NCBI GenBank assembly: GCA_964536565.1
Contig: CAZHXK010000056.1
Coordinates: forward strand, 1-7,176
Source: GCA-002688135 sp964536565
GTDB taxonomy: Bacteria; Patescibacteriota; Patescibacteriia; Magasanikbacterales; GCA-002688135
Length of the DNA stretch: 7,176 bases
Reading direction: 5' to 3'
Shown here: positions 5,917 to 7,176 of the stretch, in pieces
Layout of the letters: each line of letters begins with the position of its first letter
How positions within the stretch are numbered: position 1 is the stretch's first letter
The notes under the pieces: model-generated
The model's input: the letters and a program-made list of their open reading frames with translations, nothing else
What the model was told of the DNA's origin: nothing
Databases searched by the model: none
Position numbers and translations under genes: made by a program

Positions 5917-7176
5917 CTACGACAATTTAAATGTTCGATTGTGCGTATCTCGTGTTACCTGTGCAATAAATTCTTTTTCCGTTAATTCCAGTAGCTCTTC
6001 CTGACCACGCACTCGAATTGAAAGCTTATCTGAGTTTGCTTCTTTGTCTCCGACAACGAGCGTGTATGGATATTTTTGTTGCGCGCTGTTTCTAATTTTT
6101 TTACCGACTGATTCATTTGTATCATCGAGGTACGTGCGGATATCCGCATCACGGAATCGTTGTGTTAGCTCTTCGCAATATGCAACGTGATTTTCTGAAA
6201 CAGATGCGACTGCAACTTGTACCGGTGCCAGCCATAGTGGGAATGCTCCAGCAACATGCTCAATCATGACAGACATGAAGCGTGTGATTGATCCCATGAT
6301 CGCCGCGTGAATCATAAAGATACGCTCATCTTTCCCTTCTTCACTCACACAATTTAAATCGAATCGCTCGGGCATGTTCATATCAAGCTGGATAGTTGCG
6401 ACTTGCCATTCTCGTCCAATCGAATCAACAGCTTTGAAATCTATTTTTGGTCCGTAAAATGCTGCCTCGCCTATATCCTCTCTGGCCTCAACACCACGCT
6501 CCTTTGCAATATCACGCAGCGCATCCTCTGCCTTTTTCCATGTTTCCGGTGTACCGAGATAATTCTCTGGCTGAGCTGGATCATGGAATGACAATGTTGG
6601 CGTGAGATTGAAATCGAATGTTTTATAGAAATTATCGATGATATCCCACACCTTTAGAAACTCTTCTTTGATCTGCGCTTCACGACAAAAGACATGTGCG
6701 TCATCTTGTGCGAATGCGCGTGTGCGAGATAGTCCATGCAACTCTCCTGTTTGCTCATCTCGATAGCACATGGTTGTGTTTGCATACCGAAGAGGCATGT
6801 CGCGATAACTTCTTTGTCGAGAGTCAAAAATCTGCGTGTGATGCGGACAATTCATCGGCTTCATTGCAAATTCATGTCCTTCGCGTGTTTCAATCTTAAA
6901 AAGCTCGTCTGAGAACTTATCCCAATGACCACTTTTTTCGTATAATTCTTTTTTGGTGATGTGAGGGATTTCTACTTTTTCGTACCCTTTTTCTTTTCGC
7001 ATCTCCCAAATATAATCGTCGAGTAAATTTCTGATAAGTGTTCCACGTGGAGTCCACAGTGGTAAACCAGAACCAACCAGCTCTGAGAAAACAAATAAAT
7101 CTAATTCCTTTCCAAGCTTTCGATGATCTCGCTTAGCTGCTTCGCGTAACATTTCTTCGTGCTTCGCAAGATCGTC
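5917..7176 (-). CDS. thrS: Threonyl-tRNA synthetase (ThrRS), 5' end cut by the window
   Basis: This class II synthetase joins threonine to tRNA-Thr using ATP. The frame stays open to the right edge, reading DDLAKHEE before the Met at 7152. That Met is therefore internal, and the TGS and editing domains normally found upstream, if present, lie outside the window. Counting from the Met at 7152, RDHRKLGKELDLF (8-20) and GSGLPLWTPRGTLIRN (27-42) lead into class II motif 1. NCPHH is at 101-105, motif 2 runs through RYANTTMCYRDEQTGELHGL (122-141), and DDAHVFC is at 150-156. Motif 3 is IHAAIMGSITRF (281-292). C102, H153 and H282 match the three zinc ligands that recognise threonine. The HGTP-type anticodon-binding domain follows from about 305 (PLWLAPVQV) to the end. 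Alanine follows the zinc-ligand histidine (IHAA) where many ThrRS have arginine, a minor variation. The gene ends in TAG and is closed by a strong terminator. Confidence 0.97.
   Translation of the reverse strand, partial: DDLAKHEEMLREAAKRDHRKLGKELDLFVFSELVGSGLPLWTPRGTLIRNLLDDYIWEMRKEKGYEKVEIPHITKKELYEKSGHWDKFSDELFKIETREGHEFAMKPMNCPHHTQIFDSRQRSYRDMPLRYANTTMCYRDEQTGELHGLSRTRAFAQDDAHVFCREAQIKEEFLKVWDIIDNFYKTFDFNLTPTLSFHDPAQPENYLGTPETWKKAEDALRDIAKERGVEAREDIGEAAFYGPKIDFKAVDSIGREWQVATIQLDMNMPERFDLNCVSEEGKDERIFMIHAAIMGSITRFMSVMIEHVAGAFPLWLAPVQVAVASVSENHVAYCEELTQRFRDADIRTYLDDTNESVGKKIRNSAQQKYPYTLVVGDKEANSDKLSIRVRGQEELLELTEKEFIAQVTRDTHNRTFKLS

Overview
This window looks like an ordinary housekeeping stretch of a bacterial chromosome of moderate GC content (hand-counted rows run at about 35-60%). 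All supported genes lie on the minus strand and are separated by short gaps. Read in the direction of transcription (right to left) the order is thrS (5' end cut by the window edge), an unrecognised 154-residue protein, valS (interrupted by a stop codon), argS, and a bactofilin-type cytoskeletal protein. The compact layout, aminoacyl-tRNA synthetases beside a bactofilin, and the flavour of the ArgRS and ValRS sequences suggest a Patescibacteria/CPR-type bacterium. That placement is an inference from recognition by eye, not a measured one.

Region by region: 7176-5917 holds the catalytic and anticodon-binding parts of threonyl-tRNA synthetase, closed by a strong intrinsic terminator at 5878-5905. 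The orphan gene (5765-5301) is a self-contained unit. It has a TTGACA promoter with 17-bp spacing, a perfect Shine-Dalgarno in front of a TTG start, and its own terminator at 5260-5284. valS (5221-2426) follows. It aligns by eye with a full-length ValRS of about 931 codons, but codon 594 is TAA. That codon is exactly the final serine position of the KMSKS catalytic signature, and the frame continues intact on both sides. argS (2377-680) starts 48 nt after valS with a good ribosome binding site and ends in a terminator at 648-672, so valS and argS are probably co-transcribed. The bactofilin (519-58) has its own candidate promoter and a leader hairpin, and its acidic tail carries a 12-nt tandem duplication.

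Functionally, three genes charge tRNAs (Thr, Val, Arg) for translation and one encodes a filament-forming scaffold protein. I found no new multi-gene system, mobile element, CRISPR array, tRNA or rRNA. The two things that deserve a second look are the nonsense codon inside the KMSKS loop of an essential enzyme and the unrecognised, independently transcribed 154-residue protein. No gene-free stretch exceeds 300 bases; the longest gaps are 520-679 and 5766-5916, and both are accounted for by terminators, promoters and leaders.
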